Origin: Syntrophaceticus sp050949745 | GTDB taxonomy: Bacteria; Bacillota; DSM-12270; Thermacetogeniales; Thermacetogeniaceae | Reading direction: 5' to 3' | Length of the DNA: 49,256 nt | NCBI GenBank assembly: GCA_050949745.1 | Contig: JBMNGF010000008.1 | Span: 1 to 49,256 of the forward strand | Shown: piece after piece, positions 16,253 to 25,066 of the stretch | Position numbering within the stretch: position 1 is the first letter of the stretch | Layout: each line of letters starts with the position of its first letter | The notes under the pieces: model-generated | Databases searched by the model: none | Seen by the model: the letters and a program-made list of their open reading frames with translations, nothing else | What the model was told of the DNA's origin: nothing | Program-made: the position numbers and the translations under genes

Positions 16253-16877
16253 TTACAACAGCCACCTGATCACCTCAAAGGCTTCGGCATATTCCGCACT
16301 GCACTGCACACCCCGGGTTTTCGCCAGTCCGAAGATAAACTCCTCAGAAAAATAGGATTTATTTAGAATTATTTGGGAACGATAATTTGCCAGCATCTGA
16401 TACTTTTTGAGAATATTTTCCCTTGTTAAAGGAACAAACAACTGGGTGTTAAACCTGGTGTGGTTCCAGGGCAGTTCATAGGAGATGATGCTGGACGACG
16501 TTTTATAAGCTCTCACCATTTCACTGGCTACTATCTGGTGGGTGAAGGTCATTGAGGGAGGGGCCGACGACCAGTTGAGGGTGAAAGGTATCACGGATCT
16601 TGACCAGGTTCTCCAGAATATTTTGCCTATAATGATGCAGCTGACGTACCTGGTAGGTATAAATTTGGTAGCTGGCTTCGTTCAATCCGAGGCCAGATAC
16701 TACACTCAAAAACTCTTTTTTTAAAGTATCTTTGGGTAAACCCGCGGGAAGGGATTCCTCTGCAGTTGAAAAAACCACCCACAGGAGAGGACTCTGCTTT
16801 TCGATGATCCTGGTGATCAGCCCTCCACACCCTAATTCAGCATCATCTGTATGTGGTGAAAGGATCAGTGTTCTCAT
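16253..16877 (-). pseudogene. PIG-L/LmbE-type N-deacetylase, 5-base deletion
   Basis: Zn-dependent N-acetylsugar deacetylase family. The N-terminus has the zinc motif PHTDDAE. The frame then breaks at about 16536-16545, exactly where the second zinc motif (HxDH) is expected: the reading goes LHPPDSSQ-stop in one frame, and THQIVASEM resumes in another. Restoring five bases gives a 209-residue protein with LH-x-DHQIVA intact. Because the lost bases remove a metal ligand and the lesion is not in a homopolymer, this looks like a true inactivating mutation. The start is ATG with GGGAGG upstream, one base after the DUF354 stop, so it is the last gene of a three-gene minus-strand operon. Confidence 0.82.
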
Positions 16878-16878
16878 T

Positions 16879-17958
16879 TCAAGCCTCCCGCCTTTTAAAT
16901 ATCTCCAGATAGTTCGGGTTTGTGGAGACTTTTTGTATACTTTCAGGAAAGCTATCCACAAGCCAAACCATAAAACTGGTCATGTCCAGCTTATCTTTGA
17001 GCAATTTCATTCTCTTTTGCCGGCACTTCATTTTCATGTTTTTGCTGCTGAGAATCGCTATCGCCTTGGGCAGGGCCTCCTCTTCACCATCGAAAATATC
17101 TAGCAGCCCGTATCGGTGCAGTTCTGTAAAGATGCCACAGTGTTTGGCAGTAGTAGAAACATGGATTGCATAGGTTCCTAGTACTGCCGCTTCTGCTGCG
17201 GTTGTGCCTCCTTCACCCAGGTAGAGACTAGCATAGTAGAGGAGGTGATGGAGTTTTTCCGGGGCAACCCGCAATTTGTATTTCTCCCAAACCGGTTCCA
17301 GGGTTTCAGATATGACAAAAACCGGCCCATATTTGTCCAGGGTTTTCACCAGCTCAATCTTATTTCTGATGCCATGTTGGCCGAGGTCATGGGTAGCAGA
17401 CCAGGAGATAAACCTGACAATGGAAAAAACCTCCTGTTCACTGAGGCCTATTTCTTTTAATATCTCTGGGTCCGGTATAAAATAGTTGGGGTGCAGGTAG
17501 GCTAGTTCATGAAAACCATCGTAGGTTAACTGTTTTTTTCCCATACTGCGCTGAAAAGAAGTAGGGGTAAAAATGTAATCAGTAAAAGGGGCGCATAAAA
17601 GGTGCTGCTCCCGGGAGTGTTCAGTATCTTCAAAGTTGATGCAGGGTGTTTTCAACAACCAGGAAATATGAGCAGCTCGTATAGAACCCGCTCCAAGGAA
17701 AAGATCAGGATTAAATCCCTTGACTTTCTTATACATCCTCCAATCAAGCAGCGGCAGGTTAATCGCTTTGCTGAAGAGTGAGATCCCATAGCTGCCTAAA
17801 TTAACAAAGGGAAAACCGTAGCTTTCCAGCAGTTTGATAGAAATATCCTTGCTGCTAGCTGTGATCAAAATCTCATGGCCTTTATTGATCAGCTGTCTGA
17901 TCAGATTCTTAAAGAAGTGTACATGTGCCGGGTGATTGACATCTACTACTATTTTCAT
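16879..17958 (-). CDS. DUF354-family glycosyltransferase-like protein
   Basis: A 359-residue protein resembling the DUF354 family, related to GT-B glycosyltransferases and UDP-GlcNAc 2-epimerase-like folds. The N-terminal MKIVVDVNHPAHVHFF segment and the C-terminal GEGGTTAAEAAVLGT loop, typical of a nucleotide-sugar site, support this. It probably transfers or modifies a sugar in the neighbouring glycan pathway; donor and acceptor are unknown. It lies 24 bases after the FemAB-type gene and one base before the PIG-L gene, so the three form an operon. Confidence 0.8.
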   Translation of the reverse strand: MKIVVDVNHPAHVHFFKNLIRQLINKGHEILITASSKDISIKLLESYGFPFVNLGSYGISLFSKAINLPLLDWRMYKKVKGFNPDLFLGAGSIRAAHISWLLKTPCINFEDTEHSREQHLLCAPFTDYIFTPTSFQRSMGKKQLTYDGFHELAYLHPNYFIPDPEILKEIGLSEQEVFSIVRFISWSATHDLGQHGIRNKIELVKTLDKYGPVFVISETLEPVWEKYKLRVAPEKLHHLLYYASLYLGEGGTTAAEAAVLGTYAIHVSTTAKHCGIFTELHRYGLLDIFDGEEEALPKAIAILSSKNMKMKCRQKRMKLLKDKLDMTSFMVWLVDSFPESIQKVSTNPNYLEIFKRREA

Positions 17959-17982
17959 TTTTGTATCCTCATATTGATTATT

Positions 17983-19005
17983 TTATCCGATATGCGCAAA
18001 GACGAAGTTGCTTACTCCTTTGTAGATGGGGAGCGGCAGTGTCTGCAGCAGTTTTGCCTGCAATTGATAAATGGTGCCTTTGCGGTTCATGATCTGGGAG
18101 CAGGGTTTTTGGGGGTAGTAGCTGTAGGGGAGTTTTTGTTCTCTAGTTCCCCAGCGGCTTTTGAAATGTATCAGACCTGAGTCTGTGACAGATACCCTCC
18201 CAAAATCGAAATACCGGTAGCCCTTTAAACAAGCATCTTCAATACTCTTCCAGAGTAAGGCATTGTAAGGACGGTGCTGCAGAAAGGCCGGATCTGCTGC
18301 ACCATATCCATATATGAAATAATCACCATAGGAGATCATTACCCCGCCTGCGATGATTTTGTTACCACAACGGGCGATATACAGTGATACATGATCATTC
18401 AGGTAATGAAAGAGGTTTTTAAAAAAGTTCCAGGGGTGGCAGGGTGACTCCAACCTCTTTTTGGCGATACAGTTTAGCTGGTAAAAGGCTTTTAATGCTT
18501 CAGTGTCTTTTGTTTCTTCCACAATGATCCCGTACTTCCGGGATTTCCGGATGTTCCTCCTTACATTGCTTTTCAGTTTATTCGATATATGATCAGGGTT
18601 TTTTGATAATTCAAGGATATAGGTGGCATAGTGGTTGGATATCTGAAAGGAACTGTTATCTATAGAATCTCTTACTTCCAGATAAGCAGCTTTCAATTCC
18701 TCTGCTAGTTCCACTGCTTTGGAGAGTAAGGCATTTTGAGAGGCGGGCTCCCCAAGGATGCCGCACTGATAGGCGAAAGGGAGAGAAGATAACCTGTTTC
18801 CAGTGAGCCGGCTATTAATCTGAAAAAGTGGCAAAAAGCCGGTTATCCTTCCTGAAGAGTCTCTGGCAAATAGATAATATGGCTTGTAGTGAAAGGTCTC
18901 ATAGATGAAATTTTTCCACTCAGGTGTATGAAAAATGCTTGCCCTTTGCTCAATAAGGAAATCCCTCCATTCTATCTCCTGTGCATCCTGAAAAACTTCT
19001 ATCAT
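17983..19005 (-). CDS. FemAB/GNAT-type aminoacyl- or acyltransferase
   Basis: A 340-residue protein of the FemAB superfamily (two GNAT-like folds). The KLKSNVRRNIRKSRKYG segment near residue 155 and the C-terminal GYRYFDFGRVS...FKSRWG segment are typical of FemAB proteins linked to exopolysaccharide loci. Classical FemAB enzymes use aminoacyl-tRNA to add amino acids to lipid II; many relatives in glycan clusters have unknown substrates. The second of two close ATGs (19005) is preferred because AAGGGGG lies six to ten bases upstream. It is the first gene of the minus-strand trio. Confidence 0.8.
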   Translation of the reverse strand: MIEVFQDAQEIEWRDFLIEQRASIFHTPEWKNFIYETFHYKPYYLFARDSSGRITGFLPLFQINSRLTGNRLSSLPFAYQCGILGEPASQNALLSKAVELAEELKAAYLEVRDSIDNSSFQISNHYATYILELSKNPDHISNKLKSNVRRNIRKSRKYGIIVEETKDTEALKAFYQLNCIAKKRLESPCHPWNFFKNLFHYLNDHVSLYIARCGNKIIAGGVMISYGDYFIYGYGAADPAFLQHRPYNALLWKSIEDACLKGYRYFDFGRVSVTDSGLIHFKSRWGTREQKLPYSYYPQKPCSQIMNRKGTIYQLQAKLLQTLPLPIYKGVSNFVFAHIG

Positions 19006-19067
19006 CCTCATCCCCCTTAAACAGTTTCTCAATATGATATGGCATGGATTAAGGGAGTGTTACAGGT

Positions 19068-19096
19068 GGCAAGGGTGGTAAGATGTTTCGTTTGCC
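19068..19096. repeat. REP-like palindrome, degenerate copy
   Basis: GGCAAGGG...GTTTCGTTTGCC forms a short hairpin like the two copies at 20025-20093, but with about six extra bases in the loop. It lies in the 169-base gap between divergent genes. Confidence 0.5.
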
Positions 19097-19174
19097 AGCT
19101 CACCATTAGCCCTGTTCGTGCATATAATGCTTGGATGGCAGTCGCATTTACCAGCGTGAATGGGGGATATAGGT

Positions 19175-20128
19175 GTGCAGAAACAGAGTTTATCTATAAC
19201 AGTTGATCTGGAGGACTGGTACCATATTCCGTCGGTCTGTGGATCTCCCTTTTCCGTATATCCCAGTGTGGGTGATTTCTATAAGAAATGGTCCCATCGT
19301 TATGATTATTTGAGTGAACCGACATCAATGGTGCTTGATCTGTTGGATGAATTCCGTATTAAAGCCACCTTTTTTATCGTTGCAGATTTGGTGAACCACT
19401 ACCCTGGTTTGGTAGAGTCAGTGGCCCGGAGGGGGCATGAGATCGCCTGTCATGGTCTGGAGCATTCCTGTAAGATACATCCAGAGACCAGGGAGCCTTT
19501 AATCAGTCACAGGGAATTTGAGGAACGGACAGCACAGGCCAAAGAGATGCTGGAAGCGGCTTGTGGAGAGGAGGTTATTGGTTACCGTGCTCCCAATGTT
19601 CTGGTTGCTGGGTGGATGCTGGATTCATTGGAAAAATTGGGTTTGAAATATGATTCATCAGTTTGTGTTAATTCTTTGTATAACAAGACCGATTCAGATC
19701 TAAAAGGTGTTTCATCCTACCCCTATTACCCCCAACAGGGATTGTTAGAGCCTGGTGAGAGAAGGAAATTCATCGAATTTCCCTGGTCATACCTGGATAT
19801 TTGTGGTTTCAAAATTCCCACATCAGGAGGCCCTATGCTGCGGTTTCTTGGTTCTTTTATTGTTACCAGGGGACTGGAACAGAGCATGAGGAGAGGGCAT
19901 ACTGTGTTCTATTTTCACCCATTGGATATTTCTCAGGAGAACTTCCCTAAAGTCGGGAGGGGAAGGCCACTCTATTGGGCAGTCAAGGGAAGGATTGTAG
20001 AGAAAAGGATCAGGTCTGTTTTGCGGCAAGGGGACGTTTCGTTTGCCACCCTTACCCTAAGGGACGTGGCAAGGGGACGTTTCGTTTGCCACCCTCGCCC
20101 TGATGGGGTTTCTCGTATGACGGATTAA
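19175..20128 (+). CDS. Polysaccharide deacetylase (XrtA/DUF3473-like)
   Basis: A 317-residue NodB-fold deacetylase that removes N-acetyl groups from a glycan. VDLEDWYH near the N-terminus, TFFIVADL, the HGLEHS metal motif, GYRAPN near residue 138 and FHPLDI near 255 match the exosortase/EPS-associated subgroup with a DUF3473 C-terminal part. GTG 19175 follows GGGGG at eight bases; ATG 19160 would add five residues but lacks a ribosome site. The last ~30 residues are read through two REP-like palindromes, so the natural C-terminus may have been altered by repeat insertion. It is divergent from the FemAB operon. Confidence 0.85.
   Translation: MQKQSLSITVDLEDWYHIPSVCGSPFSVYPSVGDFYKKWSHRYDYLSEPTSMVLDLLDEFRIKATFFIVADLVNHYPGLVESVARRGHEIACHGLEHSCKIHPETREPLISHREFEERTAQAKEMLEAACGEEVIGYRAPNVLVAGWMLDSLEKLGLKYDSSVCVNSLYNKTDSDLKGVSSYPYYPQQGLLEPGERRKFIEFPWSYLDICGFKIPTSGGPMLRFLGSFIVTRGLEQSMRRGHTVFYFHPLDISQENFPKVGRGRPLYWAVKGRIVEKRIRSVLRQGDVSFATLTLRDVARGRFVCHPRPDGVSRMTD
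20025..20093. repeat. Two REP-like palindromes in the deacetylase 3' end
   Basis: GGCAAGGGGACGTTTCG plus TTTGCCACC occurs twice, at 20025-20050 and 20068-20093, 43 bases apart. Each can form a hairpin with a GGCAA/TTGCC stem. The loop core GGGGACGTTTC is shared with the otherwise different hairpin at 26451-26480. Confidence 0.7.
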
Positions 20129-20337
20129 CCCGTATAAATACAAAAAATGAATCTCCGTATGGGTTAATAGCTAGAATGAGGCTGTCTGAAGGCTATGTGG
20201 TAGAGAAAAGGCCCGTGTCTATTCTGCGAAAATTCCCGAATGTAAGAAAAGTCATTAACAGAACTTATATCGAAAGCGTTTGAAAGGTTGATATTAGCCT
20301 TTCAATTGGTTAATCAGGGGAATGGGGTGGATGTCAG

Positions 20338-21201
20338 TTGTCGGGTTTGTTAAGTTATCTTGATTTTACTTTGGAGCAGTACGCAAGGTTATGTAGAGCT
20401 GTTGGGGATTCCAAGTACCGGGTCCTCACAGTGGGAGAATTATTAGAAAGGGATCCCCAGGAGGGACACTTACTTATTATGCGTCATGATGTTGATGAAG
20501 ATGTTCGAAATGCTCTAGACATGGCGAGAGTGGAGCATGAATTGGACATCACAGCGACTTACTATTTTCGGGTCAAGAAGAAGGTATATGTTACTGATAT
20601 TATTGATGAGATTGCTTCGTACCGGCATGAGATCGGCTATCATTACGAAACCCTGGATAAAACCTGCGGAAACTTAGAAAAAGCAATCACCCTTTTTTCT
20701 GAGGAACTGGCAATGCTGCGCCAGAGATATGACATCAAAACCGTCTGTATGCACGGCAATCCCCTTACCAAATACGACAATAAAAAAATTTGGGAGCATT
20801 GTGAGCTGAAAGACTTTAACCTGCTTGGTGAGCCCTACTTATCTTTGGATTACAACAAATTTTTATATTTCTCAGACAGTGGGAGGACATGGCTGGGGAA
20901 TAAAAATAAGGTCAAGGATAGGGTCAGCTCAACGAATGCTCAGTCTGTTCAGGTGAAGCATACAGAAGAGCTGATCCAGTTGATCAATGATGGCACATAT
21001 GAGAAAATCTGCATTCTGACACATCCTGAAAGATGGAGCAAAGACCTGTTTGATTACCTGATCTATTACCTGATCGACCTGGGTTACAATATAGGAAAAA
21101 TGTTGCTGCAGGTCAGAAACGTGACTCGGGAATGGATCGGTAATTCTGAAGGGCGTCTCGTACCCTGGGGGAAAAAACTTTGCTATCTGTTTGACTCATG
21201 A
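20338..21201 (+). CDS. NodB-fold (WbmS-like) polysaccharide deacetylase-related protein
   Basis: A 287-residue protein resembling WbmS-type deacetylase-like proteins of O-antigen/capsule loci. The MRHDVDEDV segment near residue 50, ATYYFR, HEIGYHYE, CMHGNPLTKYD and the late THPERW are typical. The catalytic chemistry is not proven for this subgroup. TTG 20338 with a GGGGTGG site is the likely start; the overlapping ATG at 20331 is in another frame. The last 15 or so residues (SEGRLVPWGKK...) are doubtful: removing one A from the run at 21172-21177 continues the frame into the next deacetylase (574 residues in all). This may thus be the first half of a two-domain protein. Confidence 0.7.
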   Translation: MSGLLSYLDFTLEQYARLCRAVGDSKYRVLTVGELLERDPQEGHLLIMRHDVDEDVRNALDMARVEHELDITATYYFRVKKKVYVTDIIDEIASYRHEIGYHYETLDKTCGNLEKAITLFSEELAMLRQRYDIKTVCMHGNPLTKYDNKKIWEHCELKDFNLLGEPYLSLDYNKFLYFSDSGRTWLGNKNKVKDRVSSTNAQSVQVKHTEELIQLINDGTYEKICILTHPERWSKDLFDYLIYYLIDLGYNIGKMLLQVRNVTREWIGNSEGRLVPWGKKLCYLFDS

Positions 21202-22063
21202 TGTGGATGATATTTACCCTACCTGGATACATAATCTTTTAGCTGCGGCTCACAGTTTAGGCAGATTTGATTTCCAGGCTATAAATAAATATCTCTGTTG
21301 GAGATTGAGAGGGAAAAACAGCTCACCATTCCTTAATTTCCAAGAGATCATGGAGTTGGAGGCAAAGTACGGGGCAAAATCCAGCTTCTATTTCCTGACC
21401 TGTGGCAGGGATCATAAAAGATTCAGGTACAATATCGAAGATATTAAGAAGATGATCAGGAATATTGCTGATAGCGGTTGGGAAGTTGGGCTGCACGGGG
21501 GTTACTATACCTACAATAATCTGCAAAAGATTCAGCAGGAAAAAAATAAATTTGAAGAGGTTCTGGGGATGCAGGTTGTTGGATACAGGAATCACTATTT
21601 GCGCTTTCAAGTTCCCGATAGCTGGGAACTGCTGGCAGAGACGGGGTTTAAATATGATACCACCTTTGGGTTTAATGATCAGGTGGGGTTTAGAAATGGC
21701 CTCTATCACCCTTTTAGGCCTTTTAATCCGGCAAGGGAAGAGGAAATCAATATTCTAGAGATTCCCTTGAATATTATGGACTGTGCCTTGATGGAACTGG
21801 CAGCATCTGAAGAAGAAGCCTGGGAAATCACATCAGAACTGATCAATACAGCAGCAGAGCACCACGGTGTTTTAACCCTGCTCTGGCATAACAATTCTTT
21901 TGGTTATCCGCCCCGCCGCAGCTATCATAAAATTTTTGAAAAGATCCTTGAATACGGAGCCCAAAAGAATGCATGGATGACCTCTGGAGAGGAAATATGG
22001 AGGTGGTGGAAAAGTGAGTCTTGTTTTAATTCAGGATCAAACAAGCTGGGACCAATTTATTGA
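21191..22063 (+). CDS. Polysaccharide deacetylase domain protein; N-terminus uncertain
   Basis: A second NodB-fold deacetylase with THDVDD at its very beginning, SSFYFLTCG, GLHGGYYTY (metal histidines), VGYRNHYLRF and LTLLWHN near the end. The TTG at 21191 would place the metal motif at residue 2, which is too short. The same frame reads YPGGKNFAICL just upstream, matching the family, but has no usual start before a stop at 21122. Either a non-standard start (ATT 21143 or CTG 21146) is used, or the frame is fused to the preceding gene through a frameshift at 21172-21177. The end overlaps the next gene by 50 bases. Confidence 0.75.
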   Translation: MTHDVDDIYPTWIHNLLAAAHSLGRFDFQAINKYLCWRLRGKNSSPFLNFQEIMELEAKYGAKSSFYFLTCGRDHKRFRYNIEDIKKMIRNIADSGWEVGLHGGYYTYNNLQKIQQEKNKFEEVLGMQVVGYRNHYLRFQVPDSWELLAETGFKYDTTFGFNDQVGFRNGLYHPFRPFNPAREEEINILEIPLNIMDCALMELAASEEEAWEITSELINTAAEHHGVLTLLWHNNSFGYPPRRSYHKIFEKILEYGAQKNAWMTSGEEIWRWWKSESCFNSGSNKLGPIY

Positions 22064-23009
22064 TAATAGTCCTCATGGTTTGTTATTTCATAAGTGGAAT
22101 TTCCTAAAAACTATTGAGCTCCATTCGGGTTACGAACTGCTGCCCTACGGAATTAATAAGGGTGAGTCGCTGATTTGTGTCATTCCCTTATTTTATAAGA
22201 AAATCATGGGATTGAAGTTGTTGTTTTCGCCGCCTCCTCAGACAGGTGTTCCCTATCTGGGATTTGCCATGTTTGGCGAGTATGACAGATTAAAACAGAA
22301 CAAAAAGGAAAGCTTTTTAAATATTGTTGCTGATGAAATTGACCTGGAAATCTCTAGAATAGACCCGCATTATACCCATATTTCTTTAGTGCCGAACTTT
22401 TTGGATATAAGAGCCTTTGCATGGAATAAATACAATGTCAAGGCCGGTTACACCTATCTGCTTGATTTAAGTGAATCCCTGGACACAGTTTGGAGCGGTT
22501 TTCAAAGTGAGCTGAGAAGGGAGATCAGACAGGCAAGAAAATTGAATTTGCAGTTGGTTAATTCTGAAGATATTTCTCCTCTATATCACTATCTTAAGGA
22601 GAGATACAAAGAGCAGAATTTGAATCTTCCGATCATCAGCGAGTCCTATCTTGAAGATCTACTCAGACTCTATCCGGAGCAGATAGCTGTTTATTACCTC
22701 TATGATGAAAATGGCGAGATAATTGGGGTGAATATGGTCCATGAATATAAGTGCTGCATTGGTTGGTTAGGGGCTGTGAGATTTTCGAATACCATTTGCA
22801 GTAATGAATATTTAACATGGCAGCTGATCAAAGGAGCGAAAGAAAAAGGCTTTAAATCTTTTGAGCTGCAAGGTGCCAACAGTAAAAACCTCTGCCGATT
22901 TAAAACCAAGTTTAATCCTTCTCTGCAATTGACTTTTGAAATAAACCGAAAAAGTAAGTTAGGCCGGCTTGCAGAATGGGCTTACTTAAACTTAATAAAG
23001 AGAAGGTGA
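22014..23009 (+). CDS. FemAB/GNAT-type transferase
   Basis: A 331-residue protein of the GNAT/FemAB family found in EPS loci. It has LFHKWNFLKTIE near the N-terminus, a basic SELRREIRQARKLNL segment near residue 170, and a second GNAT half ending GFKSFELQGANSKNLCRFKTKF. It probably transfers an acyl or aminoacyl group to a sugar or lipid-linked intermediate; the substrate is unknown. GTG 22014 with GGAGGTGG lies inside the preceding gene, so translation is coupled. It is the second FemAB-type gene in this region, with low similarity to the one at 17983-19005. Confidence 0.8.
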   Translation: MSLVLIQDQTSWDQFIDNSPHGLLFHKWNFLKTIELHSGYELLPYGINKGESLICVIPLFYKKIMGLKLLFSPPPQTGVPYLGFAMFGEYDRLKQNKKESFLNIVADEIDLEISRIDPHYTHISLVPNFLDIRAFAWNKYNVKAGYTYLLDLSESLDTVWSGFQSELRREIRQARKLNLQLVNSEDISPLYHYLKERYKEQNLNLPIISESYLEDLLRLYPEQIAVYYLYDENGEIIGVNMVHEYKCCIGWLGAVRFSNTICSNEYLTWQLIKGAKEKGFKSFELQGANSKNLCRFKTKFNPSLQLTFEINRKSKLGRLAEWAYLNLIKRR

Positions 23010-23095
23010 ATTCCCATAAAACAATTAAAATGGCGGGCTTAGAAGCTGGGGACTTTAAAATATCGAAAGATTGGCTTTTTACTTTTTGCACATAT

Positions 23096-23120
23096 TTAAG
23101 GGCAGGTGGACTGTCCTTAA
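23096..23120. terminator. Hairpin between convergent genes
   Basis: TTAAGGGCAG pairs with CTGTCCTTAA (one G-T pair) around five bases. It overlaps the stop codon of the minus-strand membrane gene. There is no T-run on either side, so termination is only possible, not shown. Confidence 0.4.
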
Positions 23121-24994
23121 ATGTACCCGGTAACTCCATTTGATTCATAGATTTTATTATAACTTGGCAAGTTACCCCACAAATTTAAATCCGAGTAGTA
23201 ATAATCTAAACTTCGCCAGCTGGGGTTTAATTGAAAAGGGTCGGTGCAGGAATAAAGCATCAATGGCCTCTTATTTAATTCTCCATTTCTAATTAAGAGA
23301 ATGTCTCTTTCCGATTCTCTCAGAAATGTCATTTGCTGTTGGTCGACCTCCAAGATATGGGCTTTTGTCTTATGCTTAGAAGCCAGTAGATATCTACTTG
23401 TAATGTAATCAGACATGACAAATCCTGATGCGCGGGATGCTATGTGGTCAAAGGCAAGGCATTCTTCCTCTGTCAGATAATATGTATAAAAAGGTCTTTT
23501 AATAAGTGGATTATCAGATGCAGTAAAGTCATTGGAAATAGAGAGGAAGGCCATTACGGAAAACAAGATGATAGTGAGCGTTTTTGTTTTGGTATGAGGG
23601 GCCATAAATAGGCAGTACAGACCCGCAGCTGCTGCGATGCAAATAAATATAAAGGAATACTCACCGAATCTTTCAAAATTCATAGCGGCCAATTTATTTA
23701 ATAATAGACCCGGCCCCGGGAAGGTGAAGATGGGTGATAATAAGCCTAATAGGCAGATAATTTTAGCTAGACCGGGTATTTTTTTCGCACGAAGTACCCA
23801 AAGAGCTCCTATAATAATAAAAATCAGGAGGGGGATAAACTGCAAATAATTGAAAAGTTCATTGAGAGGGGTTTGTATAATAGACTCTGTAATAGCCCCT
23901 GCAGGAGCTGGCCTAACAAAGCTGGCAATGAGTGTCTGAAACAGTCTTTCTGCGTAAAAAGCCCAATACATGAATGTTATACAGATGGCAAAGATGAAAT
24001 AATTTGAGGATAAGAGGTAGCTTCTGTTCTCTAAAGAATACGCTATATGTGTGAGCAGTAAAAGCAGCAACAGCAAGAGGATAAATGGCATCGATGCCGG
24101 ATGATAAATAACCATAGCCTGGGTCAGGATTACAGCTAGAATTATTTTTCCCGGTGTTGCTCGAGCCACTAACAATAGAAGTAAGATAACTTCCAAAAAT
24201 GAAACAAAACTTCTAGGGATTGAATACATGCCATAAAAGATAACATCGGGATTAATACTGGCAACAAGTGCTCCTAATAAGGAGAGCTTTTCATTATGAA
24301 AAATCGTATTTAGGAGAAGATAAATGGCTACCATTAGTAGGGAATAGGTGATCCCGTTTAAAAAAAACGCAGTTTTATAGGCAGGAAACTGGATGTGTGA
24401 GACTTTATAAAAAATGGCACATAAGATATGCCATAAAGGAAAGGATTGATAGATTTCAAATTCATCACTAACAAACCCATCACTGAGTAAATTATCGATC
24501 CTCCAGGAATGCCCGAATATATCTGTTCTTCCGATAAAGTAATGGTAGTTTAGATTTACCCCCCCAATAATGTCTAAGATGAGCATCATTATCTGTACCA
24601 AGATAATAAGGGCAGTCTTTTTTGATATACGGAATAGCAAAATTTGCAGCAACACTGACACACTCATCAGAGTTACCGCTAAATAATATAAAATTGTTCT
24701 GGTTTCGTAAGCACAAAGTGCAAAAATGGAGATTGTAAAAAAGAAGAGAAAGCAGCAAATTAATAGACACTGTATATTTCTGTTCCCATATTCTGATATA
24801 GTTTGGCTGTCCTTCCTCACTCTGAGATAGATGACAGGCGCAATAATCATGGGCAGTGCCAGGTAACTGCCGAGAATAACGAGATTGCGATAGCCTAAGA
24901 TAAGTGGCACTGCCAATCCCAAAAATGCGGTCAAGGGAAGCAGATGGAGTAATAAGGTTTCAGTTCTCTGGAATTTTATATTTGGCTTATTCAT
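23117..24994 (-). CDS. Polytopic membrane protein, GT-C-like
   Basis: A 625-residue integral membrane protein with roughly 13-15 hydrophobic helices and a soluble C-terminal domain of about 120 residues (after YYLTEEECLAFDHI). The overall shape, with a charged loop after the first few helices (LNYHYFIGRTDIFGH...), resembles GT-C glycosyltransferases or O-antigen-type membrane enzymes. I do not recognise a specific family. GGGATG lies upstream of the ATG. It is 72 bases downstream of the flippase on the same strand, consistent with polymerising, transferring or modifying an exported glycan. Confidence 0.65.
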   Translation of the reverse strand: MNKPNIKFQRTETLLLHLLPLTAFLGLAVPLILGYRNLVILGSYLALPMIIAPVIYLRVRKDSQTISEYGNRNIQCLLICCFLFFFTISIFALCAYETRTILYYLAVTLMSVSVLLQILLFRISKKTALIILVQIMMLILDIIGGVNLNYHYFIGRTDIFGHSWRIDNLLSDGFVSDEFEIYQSFPLWHILCAIFYKVSHIQFPAYKTAFFLNGITYSLLMVAIYLLLNTIFHNEKLSLLGALVASINPDVIFYGMYSIPRSFVSFLEVILLLLLVARATPGKIILAVILTQAMVIYHPASMPFILLLLLLLLLTHIAYSLENRSYLLSSNYFIFAICITFMYWAFYAERLFQTLIASFVRPAPAGAITESIIQTPLNELFNYLQFIPLLIFIIIGALWVLRAKKIPGLAKIICLLGLLSPIFTFPGPGLLLNKLAAMNFERFGEYSFIFICIAAAAGLYCLFMAPHTKTKTLTIILFSVMAFLSISNDFTASDNPLIKRPFYTYYLTEEECLAFDHIASRASGFVMSDYITSRYLLASKHKTKAHILEVDQQQMTFLRESERDILLIRNGELNKRPLMLYSCTDPFQLNPSWRSLDYYYSDLNLWGNLPSYNKIYESNGVTGYI

Positions 24995-25066
24995 GGCACT
25001 ACATCCCTTTTACTTTTTCTAGCGTTGGTTTTGATCTCAAGAGGCACCAATAGTATATTGAACAAA

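Noticed and set aside
20125..20170. Inverted repeat around the deacetylase stop (TTAACCC/GGGTTAA)
   Set aside because: Stem is short with a long loop and there is no T-run; not supported as a terminator.
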